Source: Heliopora coerulea (taxonomy: Eukaryota; Cnidaria; Anthozoa; Scleralcyonacea; Helioporidae). Taken from it: a stretch of DNA of 64,000 nt. This document shows, piece after piece, positions 27,291 through 41,500 of the stretch; the stretch's first letter is position 1, and every line of letters starts with the position of its first letter. A program made the position numbers and the translations under genes. The notes below the pieces were generated by a model, which was given only the letters and a program-made list of their open reading frames with translations, was not told where the DNA came from and made no database searches. Where the stretch lies: NCBI GenBank assembly GCA_030142905.1, contig JASJOG010000052.1, forward strand, positions 1,197,001 to 1,261,000, given 5' to 3'.

Positions 27291-30200
27291 TCACGAAAAA
27301 GTAAAGGGGTTAACCCACGGTTTTTGACGATTTTTCGACCAATTTCAAACTTTCGAAATAAGCCCGAAATATGAAAGTTTGGACCGAATAAGATAGTTTT
27401 GAACATATTTCAGGGACTTTACAGTAATATTTGAGATAATTTTCTAGATCGAAAAATTTCACCAAAGAGTAAAGGGGTTAACCCATGGTTTTTGACGATT
27501 TTTCGACCAATTTCAAACTTTCGAAATAAGCCCGAAATATGAAAGTTTGAACCGAGTAAGATAGTTTTGACCTTATTTCAGGGATTTTACAGTAATATTT
27601 GAGATAATTTTTGAGGTCGAAAAATTTCACCAAAAAGTAAAGGGGTTAACCCACGGTTTTTGACGATTTTTCGACCAATTTCAAACTTTCGAAATAAGCC
27701 CGAAATATGAAAGTTTGGACCGAATAAGATAGTTTTGAACATATTTCAGGGACTTTACAGTAATATTTGAGATAATTTTCTAGATCGAAAAATTTCGCCA
27801 AAAAGTAAAGGGGTTAAACCATGGTTTTTCACGATTTCTCGACCAATTTCAAACTTTCGAAATAAGCCCGAAATATAAAAGTTTGAGCCGAATAAGACAG
27901 TTTTGACCTTATTTTAGGGACTTTACAATAATATTTGAGATGATTTTTGAGGTCGAAAAATTTTACCAAAAAGTAAAGGGGTTAACCCATGGTTTTTGAC
28001 GATTTTTCGACCAATTTCAAATTTTGGAAATAAGCCCAAGATATGAATTTTTGGGACGAATAAGACAGTTTTGAACTCATTTTAGGGACTTTACAGTAAT
28101 ATTTGAGATGATTTTTGAGGTCGAAAAATTTCACGAAAAAGTAAAGGGGTTAACCCACGGTTTTTGACGATTTTTCGACCAATTTCAAACTTTCGAAATA
28201 AGCCCGAAATATGAAAGTTTGGGCCGAATAAGATAGTTTTGAACATATTTCAGGGACTTTACAGTAATATTTGAGATAATTTTTGAGGTCGAAAAATTTC
28301 ACCAAAAAGTAAAGGGGTTAACCCTCGGTTTTTGGCAATATTTCGACCAATTTCAAACTTTCGAAATAAGCCCGAAATATGAAAGTTTGGGCCGAATAAG
28401 ACAGTTTTGACCTTATTTTAGGGACTTCACAGTAATATTTGAGATAATTTTCTAGATCGAAAAATTTCACGAAAAAGTAAAGGGGTTAACCCACGGTTTT
28501 TCACGATTTTTCGACCAATTTCAAACTTTCGAAATAAGCCCGAAATATGAAAGTTTGGACCGAGTAAGATAGTTTTGACCTTATTTCAATGATTTTACAG
28601 TAATATTTGAGATAATTTTTGAGGTCGAAAAATTTCACCAAAATGTAAAGGGGTTAAACCACGGTTTTTGACGATTTTTCTACCAATTTCAAACTTTCGA
28701 AATAAGCCCGAAATATTAAAGTTTGAGCAGAATAAGACAGTTTTGACCTTATTTTAGGGACTTTACTGTAATATATGAGATGGTTTTTGAGGTCGAAAAA
28801 TTTTACCAAAAAGTAAAGGGGTTAACCCATGGTTTTTGACGATTTTTCGACCAATTTCAAACTTTCGAAATAAGCCCGAAATATTAAAGTTAGAGCCGAA
28901 TAAGACAGTTTTGACCTTATTTTAGGGACTTTACGGTAATATTTGAGATGATTTTTGAGGTCGAAAAATTTCACCAAAAAGTAAAGGGGTTAACCCATGG
29001 ATTTTGACGATTTTTCGACCAATTTCAAACTTTCGAAATAAGCCCGAAATATTAAAGTTTGAGCCGAATAAGACAGTTTTGACCATATTTTAGGGACTTT
29101 ACGGTAATATTTGAGATGATTTTTGAGGTCGAAAAATTTTACCAAAAAGTAAAGGGGTTAACCTATGGTTTTTGACGATTTTTCGACCAATTTCAAACTT
29201 TCGAAATAAGCCCGAAATATGAAAGTTTGGACCGAGTAAAGATAGTTTTGACCTTATTTCAGGGATTTTACAGTAATATTTGAGATAATTTTTGAGGTCG
29301 AAAAATTTTACCAAAAAGTAAAGGGGTTAACCCATGTTTTTCGATGATTTTTCGACCTATTTGAAACTTACGAAATAAGCCCGAAATAAGAATCTTTGGG
29401 CTGAATAAGATAGTTTTCACCTTATTTCAGGGACTTTACAATAATATTTGAGATAATTTTTGAGGTCAAAAAATTTCAATAAAAAGTAAAGGGGTTAACC
29501 CATGGTTTTTGACGATTTTTCTACCAATTTCAAAATTCGGAAATAAGCCCAAGATATGAATTTTTGGGCCGAATAAGATAGTTTTGAACTCATTTTAGGG
29601 ACTTTACAGTAATATTTGAGATGATTTTTGAGGTCGAAAAATTTTCCAAAAAGTAAAAGGGTTAACCTATGGTTTTTGACGATTTTACGACTAATTTCAA
29701 ACTTTCGAAATAAGCCCGAAATAGTAAAGTTTAGGCCGAATAAGATAGTTTTGAACTCATTTTAGGGACTTTACAGCAATATTTAAGATAATTTTTGAGG
29801 TCGAAAAATTTCACCAAAAAGTAAAGGGGTTAACCCATTGTTTTTGACGATTTTACGACCAATTTCAAACTTTCGAAATAAGCCCGAAATATGAAAGTTT
29901 GGGCCGAGTAAGATAGTTTTGACCTTATTTCAGGGATTTTACAGTAATATTTGAGATAATTTTCTAGGTCGAAAAATTTCACCAAAAAGTAAAGGGGTTA
30001 ACCCTCGGTTTTTGGCAATATTTCGACCAATTTCAAACTTTCGAAATAAGCCCGAAATATGAAAGTTTGGGCCGAATAAGATAGTTTTGACCTTATTTTA
30101 GGGACTTTACGGTAATATTTGAGATAATTTTCGAGATCGAAAAATTTTACCAAAAAGTAAAGGGGTTAATCCACGGTTTTTGACGATTTTTTGACCAATT

Positions 30201-33200
30201 TCAAACTTTCAAAATAAACGGGAAATATGAATGTTTGGGTCGAGTAAGATAGTTTTGAACTGATCTTAGGTACTTTACGGTAATATTCGAGATGATTTTT
30301 GAGGTGGAAAAATTTTGCCAAAAAGTAAAGGGGTTAACCCACGGTTTTTCACGATTTTTCGTCCTATTTCAAACTTTCGAAATAAACGTGAAATATTAAA
30401 GTTTGAGCCGAATAAGATAGTTTTGAACATATTTCAAAGACTTTACAGTAATATTTGAGATAATTTTCTAGATCGAAAAATTTCACCAAAAAGTAAAGGG
30501 GTTAACCCATGGTTTTTGACGATTTTTCGACCAATTTCAAACTTTCGAAATAAGCACGAAATATTAAAGTTTGAGCCGAATAAGACAGTTTTGACCTTAT
30601 TTTAGGGACTTTACGGTAATATTTGAGATAATTTTCTAGATCGAAAAATTTCACCAAAAAGTAAAGGGGTTAACCCATGGTTTTTGACGATTTTTCGACC
30701 AATTTCAAAATTTGGAAATAAGCCCAAGATATGAATTTTTGGGACGAATAAGACAGTTTTGAACTCATTTTAGGGACTTTACAGTAATATTTGAGATGAT
30801 TTTTGAGGTCGAAAAATTTCACGAAAAAGTAAAGGGGTTAACCCACGGTTTTTGACGATTTTTCGACCAATTTCAAACTTTCGAAATAAGCCCGAAATAT
30901 GAAAGTTTGGACCGAATAAGATAGTTTTGAACATATTTCAGGGACTTTACAGTAATATTTGAGATAATTTTCTAGATCGAAAAATTTCACCAAAGAGTAA
31001 AGGGGTTAACCCATGGTTTTTGACGATTTTTCGACCAATTTCAAACTTTCGAAATAAGCCCGAAATATGAAAGTTTGAACCGAGTAAGATAGTTTTGACC
31101 TTATTTCAGGGATTTTACAGTAATATTTGAGATAATTTTTGAGGTCGAAAAATTTCACCAAAAAGTAAAGGGGTTAACCCACGGTTTTTGACGATTTTTC
31201 GACCAATTTCAAACTTTCGAAATAAGCCCGAAATATGAAAGTTTGGACCGAATAAGATAGTTTTGAACATATTTCAGGGACTTTACAGTAATATTTGAGA
31301 TAATTTTCTAGATCGAAAAATTTCGCCAAAAAGTAAAGGGGTTAAACCATGGTTTTTCACGATTTCTCGACCAATTTCAAACTTTCGAAATAAGCCCGAA
31401 ATATAAAAGTTTGAGCCGAATAAGACAGTTTTGACCTTATTTTAGGGACTTTACAATAATATTTGAGATGATTTTTGAGGTCGAAAAATTTTACCAAAAA
31501 GTAAAGGGGTTAACCCATGGTTTTTGACGATTTTTCGACCAATTTCAAATTTTGGAAATAAGCCCAAGATATGAATTTTTGGGACGAATAAGACAGTTTT
31601 GAACTCATTTTAGGGACTTTACAGTAATATTTGAGATGATTTTTGAGGTCGAAAAATTTCACGAAAAAGTAAAGGGGTTAACCCACGGTTTTTGACGATT
31701 TTTCGACCAATTTCAAACTTTCGAAATAAGCCCGAAATATGAAAGTTTGGGCCGAATAAGATAGTTTTGAACATATTTCAGGGACTTTACAGTAATATTT
31801 GAGATAATTTTTGAGGTCGAAAAATTTCACCAAAAAGTAAAGGGGTTAACCCTCGGTTTTTGGCAATATTTCGACCAATTTCAAACTTTCGAAATAAGCC
31901 CGAAATATGAAAGTTTGGGCCGAATAAGATAGTTTTTACCTTATTTCAGTGACTTTACGGTAATATTTGAGATAATTTTCGAGATCGAAAAATTTTACCA
32001 AAAAGTAAAGGGGTTAACCCACGGTTTTTGACGATTTTTTGACCAATTTCAAAATTTCAAAATAAACGGGAAATATGAATGTTTGGGTCGAGTAAGATAG
32101 TTTTGAACTGATCTTAGGGACTTTACGGTAATATTCGAGATGATTTTTGAGGTGGAAAAATTTTGCCAAAAAGTAAAGGGGTTAACCCACGGTTTTTCAC
32201 GATTTTTCGTCCTATTTCAAACTTTCGAAATAAACGTGAAATATTAAAGTTTGAGCCGAATAAGACAGTTTTGACCTTATTTTAGGGACTTTACAGTAAT
32301 ATTTGAGATGATTTTTGAGGTCGAAAAATTTCACCAAAAAGTAAAGGGATTAACCCATGGTTTTTGACGATTTTTCGACCAATTTCAAACTTTCGAAATA
32401 AGCCCGAAATATGAAAGTTTGGACCGAGTAAGATAGTTTTGACCTTATTTCAGAAATTTTACAGTAATATTTGAGATAATTTTTGAGGTCGAAAAATTTC
32501 ACCAAAAGGTAAAGGGGTTAAACCACGGTTTTTGACGATTTTTCGACCAATTTCAAACTTTCGAAATAAGCCCGAAATATGAAAGTTTAGACCGAATAAG
32601 ATAGTTTTGAACATATTTCAGGGACTTTACAGTAATATTTGAGATAATTTTCTAAATCGAAAAATTTCACGAAAAAGTAAAGGGGTTAACCCACGGTTTT
32701 TCACGATTTTTCGACCAATTTCAAACTTTCGAAATAAGCCCGAAATATGAAAGTTTGGACCGAGTAAGATAGTTTTGACCTTATTTCAATGATTTTACAG
32801 TAATATTTGAGATAATTTTTGAGGTCGAAAAATTTCACCAAAATGTAAAGGGGTTAAACCACGGTTTTTGACGATTTTTCTACCAATTTCAAACTTTCGA
32901 AATAAGCCCGAAATATTAAAGTTTGAGCAGAATAAGACAGTTTTGACCTTATTTTAGGGACTTTACTGTAATATATGAGATGGTTTTTGAGGTCGAAAAA
33001 TTTTACCAAAAAGTAAAGGGGTTAACCCATGGTTTTTGACGATTTTTCGACCAATTTCAAACTTTCGAAATAAGCCCGAAATATTAAAGTTAGAGCCGAA
33101 TAAGACAGTTTTGACCTTATTTTAGGGACTTTACGGTAATATTTGAGATGATTTTTGAGGTCGAAAAATTTCACCAAAAAGTAAAGGGGTTAACCCATGG

Positions 33201-36200
33201 ATTTTGACGATTTTTCGACCAATTTCAAACTTTCGAAATAAGCCCGAAATATTAAAGTTTGAGCCGAATAAGACAGTTTTCACCATATTTTAGGGACTTT
33301 ACGGTAATATTTGAGATGATTTTTGAGGTCGAAAAATTTTACCAAAAAGTAAAGGGGTTAACCTATGGTTTTTGACGATTTTTCGACCAATTTCAAACTT
33401 TCGAAATAAGCCCGAAATATGAAAGTTTGGACCGAGTAAAGATAGTTTTGACCTTATTTCAGGGATTTTACAGTAATATTTGAGATAATTTTTGAGGTCG
33501 AAAAATTTTACCAAAAAGTAAAGGGGTTAACCCATGTTTTTCGATGATTTTTCGACCTATTTGAAACTTACGAAATAAGCCCGAAATAAGAATCTTTGGG
33601 CCGAATAAGATAGTTTTCACCTTATTTCAGGGACTTTACAATAATATTTGAGATAATTTTTGAGGTCAAAAAATTTCAATAAAAAGTAAAGGGGTTAACC
33701 CATGGTTTTTGACGATTTTTCTACCAATTTCAAAGTTCGGAAATAAGCCCAAGATATGAATTTTTGGGCCGAATAAGATAGTTTTGAACTCATTTTAGGG
33801 ACTTTACAGTAATATTTGAGATGATTTTTGAGGTCGAAAAATTTGCCAAAAAGTAAAAGAGTTAACCTATGGTTTTTGACGATTTTACGACTAATTTCAA
33901 ACTTTCGAAATAAGCCCGAAATAGTAAAGTTTAGGCCGAATAAGATAGTTTTGAACTCATTTTAGGGACTTTACAGCAATATTTAAGATAATTTTTGAGG
34001 TCGAAAAATTTCACCAAAAAGTAAAGGGGTTAACCCATTGTTTTTGACGATTTTACGACCAATTTCAAACTTTCGAAATAAGCCCGAAATATGAAAGTTT
34101 GGACCGAGTAAGATAGTTTTGACCTTATTTCAGGGATTTTACAGTAATATTTGAGATAATTTTCTAGGTCGAAAAATTTCACGAAAAAGTAAAGGGGTTA
34201 ACCCACGGTTTTTGACGATTTTTCGACCAATTTCAAACTTTCGAAATAAGCCCAAAATATGAAAGTTTGGACCGAATAAGATAGTTTTGAACATATTTCA
34301 GGGACTTTACAGTAATATTTGAGATAATTTTCGAGATCGAAAAATTTCACGAAAAAGTAATGGGGTTAACCCATGGTTTTTGACGATTTTACGACTAATT
34401 TCAAACTTTCGAAATAAGCCCGAAATAGTAAAGTTTAGGCCGAATAAGATAGTTTTAAACTCATTTTAGGGACTTTACAGCAATATTTAAGATAATTTTT
34501 GAGGTCGAAAAATTTCACCAAAAAGTAAAGGGGTTAACCCATGGTTTTTGACGATTTTACGACCAATTTCAAACTTTCGAAATAAGCCCGAAATATGAAA
34601 GTTTGGACCGAGTAAGATAGTTTTGACCTTATTTCAGGGATTTTACAGTAATATTTGAGATAATTTTTGAGGTGGAAAAATTTCACCAAAAAGTAAAGGG
34701 GTTAACCCACGGTTTTTGACAATTTTTCGACCAATTTCAAACTTTCGAAATAAGCCCGAAATATGAAAGTTTGGGCCGAATAAGATAGTTTTGACCTTAT
34801 TTTAGGGACTTTACAGTAATATTTGAGATAATTTTCTAGATCGAAAAATTTCACCAAAGAGTAAAGGGGTTAACACATGGTTTTTGACGATTTTTCGACC
34901 AATTTCAAACTTTCGAAATAAGCCCGAAATATGAAAGTTTGAACCGAGTAAGATAGTTTTGACCTTATTTCAGGGATTTTACAGTAATATTTGAGATAAT
35001 TTTTGAGGTCGAAAAATTTCACCAAAAAGTAAAGGGGTTAACCCACGGTTTTTGACGATTTTTCGACCAATTTCAAACTTTCGAAATAAGCCCGAAATAT
35101 GAAAGTTTGGACCGAATAAGATAGTTTTGAACATATTTCAGGGACTTTACAGTAATATTTGAGATAATTTTCTAGATCGAAAAATTTCGCCAAAAAGTAA
35201 AGGGGTTAAACCATGGTTTTTCACGATTTCTCGACCAATTTCAAACTTTCGAAATAAGCCCGAAATATAAAAGTTTGAGCCGAATAAGACAGTTTTGACC
35301 TTATTTTAGGGACTTTACAATAATATTTGAGATGATTTTTGAGGTCGAAAAATTTTACCAAAAAGTAAAGGGGTTAACCCATGGTTTTTGACGATTTTTC
35401 GACCAATTTCAAATTTTGGAAATAAGCCCAAGATATGAATTTTTGGGACGAATAAGACAGTTTTGAACTCATTTTAGGGACTTTACAGTAATATTTGAGA
35501 TGATTTTTGAGGTCGAAAAATTTCACGAAAAAGTAAAGGGGTTAACCCACGGTTTTTGACGATTTTTCGACCAATTTCAAACTTTCGAAATAAGCCCGAA
35601 ATATGAAAGTTTGGGCCGAATAAGATAGTTTTGAACATATTTCAGGGACTTTACAGTAATATTTGAGATAATTTTTGAGGTCGAAAAATTTCACCAAAAA
35701 GTAAAGGGGTTAACCCTCGGTTTTTGGCAATATTTCGACCAATTTCAAACTTTCGAAATAAGCCCGAAATATGAAAGTTTGGGCCGAATAAGATAGTTTT
35801 GACCTTATTTTAGGGACTTTACGGTAATATTTGAGATAATTTTCGAGATCGAAAAATTTTACCAAAAAGTAAAGGGGTTAATCCACGGTTTTTGACGATT
35901 TTTTGACCAATTTCAAACTTTCAAAATAAACGGGAAATATGAATGTTTGGGTCGAGTAAGATAGTTTTGAACTGATCTTAGGTACTTTACGGTAATATTC
36001 GAGATGATTTTTTAGGTCGAAAAATTTTGCCAAAAAGTAAAGGGGTTAACCCACGGTTTTTCACGATTTTTCGTCCTATTTCAAACTTTCGAAATAAACG
36101 TGAAATATTAAAGTTTGAGCCGAATAAGATAGTTTTGAACATATTTCAAAGACTTTACAGTAATATTTGAGATAATTTTCTAGATCGAAAAATTTCACCA

Positions 36201-38540
36201 AAAAGTAAAGGGGTTAACCAATGGTTTTTGACGATTTTTCGACCAATTTCAAAATTTGGAAATAAGCCCAAGATATGAATTTTTGGGACGAATAAGACAG
36301 TTTTGAACTCATTTTAGGGACTTTACAGTAATATTTGAGATGATTTTTGAGGTCGAAAAATTTCACGAAAAAGTAAAGGGGTTAACCCACGGTTTTTGAC
36401 GATTTTTCGACCAATTTCAAACTTTCGAAATAAGCCCGAAATATGAAAGTTTGGACCGAATAAGATAGTTTTGAACATATTTCAGGGACTTTACAGTAAT
36501 ATTTGAGATAATTTTCTAGATCGAAAAATTTCACCAAAGAGTAAAGGGGTTAACCCATGGTTTTTGACGATTTTTCGACCAATTTCAAACTTTCGAAATA
36601 AGCCCGAAATATGAAAGTTTGAACCGAGTAAGATAGTTTTGACCTTATTTCAGGGATTTTACAGTAATATTTGAGATAATTTTTGAGGTCGAAAAATTTC
36701 ACCAAAAAGTAAAGGGGTTAACCCATGGTTTTTGACGATTTTTCGACCAATTTCAAAATTTGGAAATAAGCCCAAGATATGAATTTTTGGGACGAATAAG
36801 ACAGTTTTGAACTCATTTTAGGGACTTTACAGTAATATTTGAGATGATTTTTGAGGTCGAAAAATTTCACGAAAAAGTAAAGGGGTTAACCCACGGTTTT
36901 TGACGATTTTTCGACCAATTTCAAACTTTCGAAATAAGCCCGAAATATGAAAGTTTGGACCGAATAAGATAGTTTTGAACATATTTCAGGGACTTTACAG
37001 TAATATTTGAGATAATTTTCTAGATCGAAAAATTTCACCAAAGAGTAAAGGGGTTAACCCATGGTTTTTGACGATTTTTCGACCAATTTCAAACTTTCGA
37101 AATAAGCCCGAAATATGAAAGTTTGAACCGAGTAAGATAGTTTTGACCTTATTTCAGGGATTTTACAGTAATATTTGAGATAATTTTTGAGGTCGAAAAA
37201 TTTCACCAAAAAGTAAAGGGGTTAACCCACGGTTTTTGACGATTTTTCGACCAATTTCAAACTTTCGAAATAAGCCCGAAATATGAAAGTTTGGACCGAA
37301 TAAGATAGTTTTGAACATATTTCAGGGACTTTACAGTAATATTTGAGATAATTTTCTAGATCGAAAAATTTCGCCAAAAAGTAAAGGGGTTAAACCATGG
37401 TTTTTCACGATTTCTCGACCAATTTCAAACTTTCGAAATAAGCCCGAAATATAAAAGTTTGAGCCGAATAAGACAGTTTTGACCTTATTTTAGGGACTTT
37501 ACAATAATATTTGAGATGATTTTTGAGGTCGAAAAATTTTACCAAAAAGTAAAGGGGTTAACCCATGGTTTTTGACGATTTTTCGACCAATTTCAAATTT
37601 TGGAAATAAGCCCAAGATATGAATTTTTGGGACGAATAAGACAGTTTTGAACTCATTTTAGGGACTTTACAGTAATATTTGAGATGATTTTTGAGGTCGA
37701 AAAATTTCACGAAAAAGTAAAGGGGTTAACCCACGGTTTTTGACGATTTTTCGACCAATTTCAAACTTTCGAAATAAGCCCGAAATATGAAAGTTTGGGC
37801 CGAATAAGATAGTTTTGAACATATTTCAGGGACTTTACAGTAATATTTGAGATAATTTTTGAGGTCGAAAAATTTCACCAAAAAGTAAAGGGGTTAACCC
37901 TCGGTTTTTGGCAATATTTCGACCAATTTCAAACTTTCGAAATAAGCCCGAAATATGAAAGTTTGGGCCGAATAAGATAGTTTTGACCTTATTTTAGGGA
38001 CTTTACGGTAATATTTGAGATAATTTTCGAGATCGAAAAATTTTACCAAAAAGTAAAGGGGTTAATCCACGGTTTTTGACGATTTTTTGACCAATTTCAA
38101 ACTTTCAAAATAAACGGGAAATATGAATGTTTGGGTCGAGTAAGATAGTTTTGAACTGATCTTAGGTACTTTACGGTAATATTCGAGATGATTTTTGAGG
38201 TGGAAAAATTTTGCCAAAAAGTAAAGGGGTTAACCCACGGTTTTTCACGATTTTTCTACCAATTTCAAACTTTCGAAATAAACGGGAAATATGAATGTTT
38301 GGGTCGAGTAAGATAGTTTTGAACTGATCTTAGGGACTTTACGGTAATATTCGAGATGATTTTTGAGGTCGAAAAATTTCACCAAAAAGTAAAGGGGTTA
38401 ACCCACGGTTTTTCACGATTTTTCGTCCTATTTCAAACTTTCGAAATAAACGTGAAATATTAAAGTTTGAGCCGAATAAGACAGTTTTGAACATATTTCA
38501 GGGACTTTACAGTAATATTTGAGATAATTTTCTAGATCGA
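27291..38540. repeat. Mixed satellite with long-range duplications (3,528 and 4,200 bp offsets)
   Basis: Blocks of monomers recur at distances that are whole multiples of the monomer. The run from 27,291 to about 28,400 returns from about 30,819 at offset 3,528 (21 monomers). The run around 28,450-29,900 returns at 32,650-34,100 at offset 4,200 (25 monomers). The TTAATCCACGG monomer returns near 30,169, 35,881 and 38,065. No single uniform unit covers this part, so it is a mosaic of older exchanges. Confidence 0.75.
38271..38287 (+). other. Perfect match to the CENP-B box consensus in one satellite monomer
   Basis: The 17 bases TTTCGAAATAAACGGGA fit NTTCGNNNNANNCGGGN at every fixed position. 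The common monomer reads TTTCGAAATAAGCCCGA here and fails at two of the CGGG positions. Monomers with AACGTGAAAT (for example near 24,500, 25,680, 26,850, 30,390, 38,450 and 39,620) or TTTCAAAATAAACGGGA (24,329-24,345 and its copies) have a single mismatch. Binding by a CENP-B-like protein is not shown. Confidence 0.5.
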
Positions 38541-41500
38541 AAAATTTCACCAAAAAGTAAAGGGGTTAACCCATGGTTTTTGACGATTTTTCGACCAATT
38601 TCAAACTTTCGAAATAAGCCCGAAACATGAAAGTTTGGACCGAGTAAGATAGTTTTGACCTTATTTCAGGGACTTTACAGTAATATTTGAGATAATTTTT
38701 GAGGTCGAAAAATTTCACCAAAAAGTAAAGGGGTTAACCCATGGTTTTTGACGATTTTTCGACCAATTTCAAACTTTCGAAATAAGCCCGAAATATGAAA
38801 GTTTGGGCCGAGTAAGATAGTTTTGAACATATTTCAGGGACTTTACAGTAATATTTGAGATAATTTTCTAGATCGAAAAATTTCACCAAAAAGTAAAGGG
38901 GTTAACCCACGGTTTTTCACGATTTTTCGTCCAATTTCAAACTTTCGAAATAAGCCCGAAACATGAAAGTTTGGACCGAGTAAGATAGTTTTGACCTTAT
39001 TTCAGGGACTTTACAGTAATATTTGAGATAACTTTTGAGGTCGAAAAATTTCACCAAAAAGTAAAGGGGTTAACCCATGGTTTTTGACGATTTTTCGACC
39101 AATTTCAAACTTTCGAAATAAGCCCGAAACATGAAAGTTTGGACCGAGTAAGATAGTTTTGACCTTATTTCAGGGACTTTACAGTAATATTTGAGATAAT
39201 TTTTGAAGTTGAAAAATTTCACCAAAAAGTAAAGGGGTTAACCCATGGTTTTTGACGATTTTTCGACCAAATTCAAACTTTCGAAATAAGCCCGAAACAT
39301 GAAAGTTTGGACCGAGTAAGATAGTTTTGACCTTATTTCAGGGACTTTACAGTAATATTTGAGATAACTTTTGAGGTCGAAAAATTTCACCAAAAAGTAA
39401 AGGGGTTAATCCATGGTTTTTGACGATTTTTCGACCAATTTCAAACTATCGAAATAAGCCCGAAACATGAAAGTTTGGGCCGTGTAAGATAGTTTTGACC
39501 TTATTTCAGGGACTTTACGGTAATATTTGAGATAATGTTTGAAGTTGAAAAATTTCACCAAAATGTAAAGGGGTTAACCCACGGTTTTTCACGATTTTTC
39601 GTCCAATTTCAAACTTTCGAAATAAACGTGAAATATTAAAGTTTGAGCCGAATAAGACAGTTTTGAGCTTATTTTAGGGACTTTACGGTAATATTTGAGA
39701 TGATTTTTGAGGTCGAAAAATTTCACCAAAAAGTAAAGGGGTTAACCCATGGTTTTTGACGATTTTTCGACCAATTTCAAACTTTCGAAATAAGCCCGAA
39801 ACATGAAAGTTTGGACCGAGTAAGATAGTTTTGACCTTATTTCAGGGACTTTACAGTAATATTTGAGATAACTTTTGAGGTCGAAAAATTTCACCAAAAA
39901 GTAAAGGGGTTAATCCATGGTTTTTGACGATTTTTCGACCAATTTCAAACTATCGAAATAAGCCCGAAACATGAAAGTTTGTGCCGAGTAAGATAGTTTT
40001 GACCTTATTTCAGGGACTTTACAGTAATATTTGAGATAATGTTTGAAGTTGAAAAATTTCACCAAAATGTAAAGGGGTTAACCCACGGTTTTTCACGATT
40101 TTTCGTCCAATTTCAAACTTTCGAAATAAACGTGAAATATTAAAGTTTGAGCCGAATAAGACAGTTTTGAGCTTATTTTAGGGACTTTACAGTAATATTT
40201 GAGATGATTTTTGAGGTCGAAAAATTTCACCAAAAAGTAAAGGGGTTAACCCATGGTTTTTGACGATTTTTCGACCAATTTCAAACTTTCGAAATAAGCC
40301 CGAAACATGAAAGTTTGGACCGAGTAAGATAGTTTTGACCTTATTTCAGGGACTTTACAGTAATATTTGAGATAATTTTTGAAGTTGAAAAATTTCACCA
40401 AAAAGTAAAGGGGTTAACCCATGGTTTTTGACGATTTTTCGACCAATTTCAAACTTTCGAAATAAGCCCGAAATATGAAAGTTTGGGCCGAGTAAGATAG
40501 TTTTGAACATATTTCAGGGACTTTACAGTAATATTTGAGATAATTTTCTAGATCGAAAAATTTCACCAAAAAGTAAAGGGGTTAACCCACGGTTTTTCAC
40601 GATTTTTCGTCCAATTTCAAACTTTCGAAATAAGCCCGAAACATGAAAGTTTGGGCCGAGTAAGATAGTTTTGACCTTATTTCAGGGACTTTACAGTAAT
40701 ATTTGAGATAACTTTTGAGGTCGAAAAATTTCACCAAAAAGTAAAGGGGTTAACCCATGGTTTTTGACGATTTTTCGACCAATTTCAAACTTTCGAAATA
40801 AGCCCGAAACATGAAAGTTTGGACCGAGTAAGATAGTTTTGACCTTATTTCAGGGACTTTACAGTAATATTTGAGATAATTTTTGAAGTTGAAAAATTTC
40901 ACCAAAAATTAAAGGGGTTAACCCATGGTTTTTGACGATTTTTCGACCAATTTCAAACTTTCGAAATAAGCCCGAAACATGAAAGTTTGGACCGAGTAAG
41001 ATAGTTTTGACCTTATTTCAGGGACTTTACAGTAATATTTGAGATAACTTTTGAGGTCGAAAAATTTCACCAAAAAGTAAAGGGGTTAATCCATGGTTTT
41101 TGACGATTTTTCGACCAATTTCAAACTATCGAAATAAGCCCGAAACATGAAAGTTTGGGCCGTGTAAGATAGTTTTGACCTTATTTCAGGGACTTTACGG
41201 TAATATTTGAGATAATTTTTGAAGTTGAAAAATTTCACCAAAATGTAAAGGGGTTAACCCACGGTTTTTCACGATTTTTCGTCCAATTTCAAACTTTCGA
41301 AATAAACGTGAAATATTAAAGTTTGAGCCGAATAAGACAGTTTTGAGCTTATTTTAGGGACTTTACGGTAATATTTGAGATGATTTTTGAGGTCGAAAAA
41401 TTTCACCAAAAAGTAAAGGGGTTAACCCATGGTTTTTGACGATTTTTCGACCAATTTCAAACTTTCGAAATAAGCCCGAAACATGAAAGTTTGGACCGAG

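Noticed and set aside
1036..33514. Repeated open frames of 69-71 codons (and one of 102) on the minus strand beginning MVKFFDLKNYLKYY
   Set aside because: They arise where two neighbouring monomers of 168 or 169 bases happen to lack stops. They begin and end at the same satellite positions each time and have no gene-like context.
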